Origin: Pyrodictiaceae archaeon
GTDB taxonomy: Archaea; Thermoproteota; Thermoprotei_A; Sulfolobales; Pyrodictiaceae
Assembly: GCA_027043685.1 (NCBI GenBank)
Contig: JALUFI010000056.1
Coordinates: 1-5,836 of the forward strand
Length of the DNA: 5,836 nt
Direction: 5' to 3'
Of this stretch, positions 5,455 to 5,836 are shown one piece after another. How positions within the stretch are numbered: the first letter of the stretch is position 1; each line of letters opens with the position of its first letter. The notes beneath the pieces were generated by a model, which was given only the letters and a program-made list of their open reading frames with translations, was not told where the DNA came from and searched no databases. A program made the translations under genes and the position numbers.

Positions 5455-5836
5455 CTAGTCGAGGTAGAGGTTGAGGAGAGCCAGCGTCGCCGCCACGGCC
5501 TCTTCGACGCGGACTGTCCTCGTGCCCTGGCAGGGGACCGTGTTTAGCACCGGGGCCCCGGTGTCCTCGAGGCGCCAGCCCTCCCGCCTTGCCAGCTCGT
5601 GGAGCCCGGCCCAGGGGGAGCCGAAGAGGACCACCACCCCTGGGGATGCCCCGCGGGCTAGGCGGCGGAGGAGGCCCGGCGAGGCAGGTTGGCCGAGCCT
5701 ACTCGTAGCGATTACCCTGTCTCCCCTCGCCCTTGCCGTCTCCACTACGTCGCGGAGGCTGGCGGCGCTGGTTACCCGGTAGCCGCTGTACGGCTCGGGC
5801 CTGCATCCCAGCCTCCGCGACGTAGTGGAGACGGCA
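5455..5836 (-). CDS. SPOUT-superfamily RNA methyltransferase, C-terminal part (5' end outside window)
   Basis: Probable S-adenosylmethionine-dependent RNA methyltransferase of the archaeal family whose gene commonly stands just before rpl3. The substrate is not deducible here. The frame is open from the TAG at 5455-5457 to the right edge, about 127 codons. Near the edge it reads PYSGYRV, then SLRDVVETA, DRVIATSRLG, and VVVLFGSPWAGLHELARRE, which is the SPOUT knot's FG(S)P..GL.E element. It ends NTVPCQGTRTVRVEEAVAATLALLN, the conserved NT+P.Q...TVR.EEA...TL..LN cofactor-binding knot at the C-terminus. Cys replaces the usual Gly in 'NTVPGQGT', a small oddity. A GTG at 5745 would give only a 96-aa fragment and is not the true start, since family similarity continues upstream. 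Codons beyond about 5808 are doubtful because they belong to an inverted repeat at the edge. Confidence 0.85.
   Translation of the reverse strand, partial: AVSTTSRRLGCRPEPYSGYRVTSAASLRDVVETARARGDRVIATSRLGQPASPGLLRRLARGASPGVVVLFGSPWAGLHELARREGWRLEDTGAPVLNTVPCQGTRTVRVEEAVAATLALLNLYLD
5734..5836. repeat. Perfect 29-bp inverted repeat ending at the window edge
   Basis: Bases 5734-5762 and 5808-5836 are exact reverse complements, with 45 bp between them. The right arm runs to the very last base, so the match may continue beyond. The left arm encodes normal SPOUT sequence (SLRDVVETA region). The right arm, read in the same frame, encodes AVSTTSRRLG, which does not look like the family. A fold-back chimera or assembly artefact is the simplest reading; a real hairpin in the gene is less likely. 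Confidence 0.85.

Noticed and set aside
5455..5745. SPOUT protein as a complete 96-aa gene starting at GTG 5745
   Set aside because: The frame is open further upstream and PYSGYRV just beyond it matches the family, so the gene is truncated by the window, not short.

Overview
The window is a block of archaeal ribosomal protein genes, all on the minus strand, so transcription runs from high to low coordinates. The proteins are of the archaeal/eukaryotic type: uL3 of 347 aa, uS17 with its extended Cys-containing N-terminus, and uS3 with a charged tail. The RNase P protein Rnp1 sits among them, and a SPOUT-type RNA methyltransferase gene lies just before uL3. Starts are ATG, GTG or TTG, most behind purine-rich Shine-Dalgarno sequences, and TATA-like boxes lie about 40 to 75 nt before the first gene of each block. 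With the GC-rich sequence, this suggests a hyperthermophilic crenarchaeon, plausibly Desulfurococcales or Pyrodictiaceae. That placement is inferred from general appearance, not from a database match.

Layout in the direction of transcription: (1) 5836-5455, the C-terminal part of the SPOUT methyltransferase, cut by the window edge, which carries a perfect 29-bp inverted repeat; (2) a TATA box near 5427, then uL3 (5353-4310), uL4 (4271-3441) and uL23 (3402-3133), separated by 38-nt gaps; (3) a gap of 412 bp (3132-2721) with no recognisable gene; (4) a second TATA box near 2784, then uL22 (2720-2250), uS3 (2247-1522), uL29 (1475-1245), Rnp1 (1189-812) and uS17 (873-526); (5) a 154-bp gap with a third TATA box near 413, then uL14 (371 to beyond the left edge).

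The order is the usual archaeal S10/spc order with one striking exception: uL2 and uS19, normally between uL23 and uL22, are absent. A GC-rich spacer and a new promoter stand in their place. The genes otherwise act together. uL3, uL4, uL22, uL23, uL29 and uL14 build the large subunit (uL4 and uL22 line the exit tunnel, uL23 and uL29 surround its mouth). uS3 and uS17 belong to the small subunit. Rnp1 links the block to tRNA 5'-end processing, and the SPOUT protein probably to RNA methylation.

I see no mobile element, CRISPR array, tRNA or rRNA gene, or unknown defence-like system. The two points most worth checking are the missing uL2/uS19 pair with its replacement spacer, and the inverted repeat at the right edge, which may be an assembly or amplification artefact.
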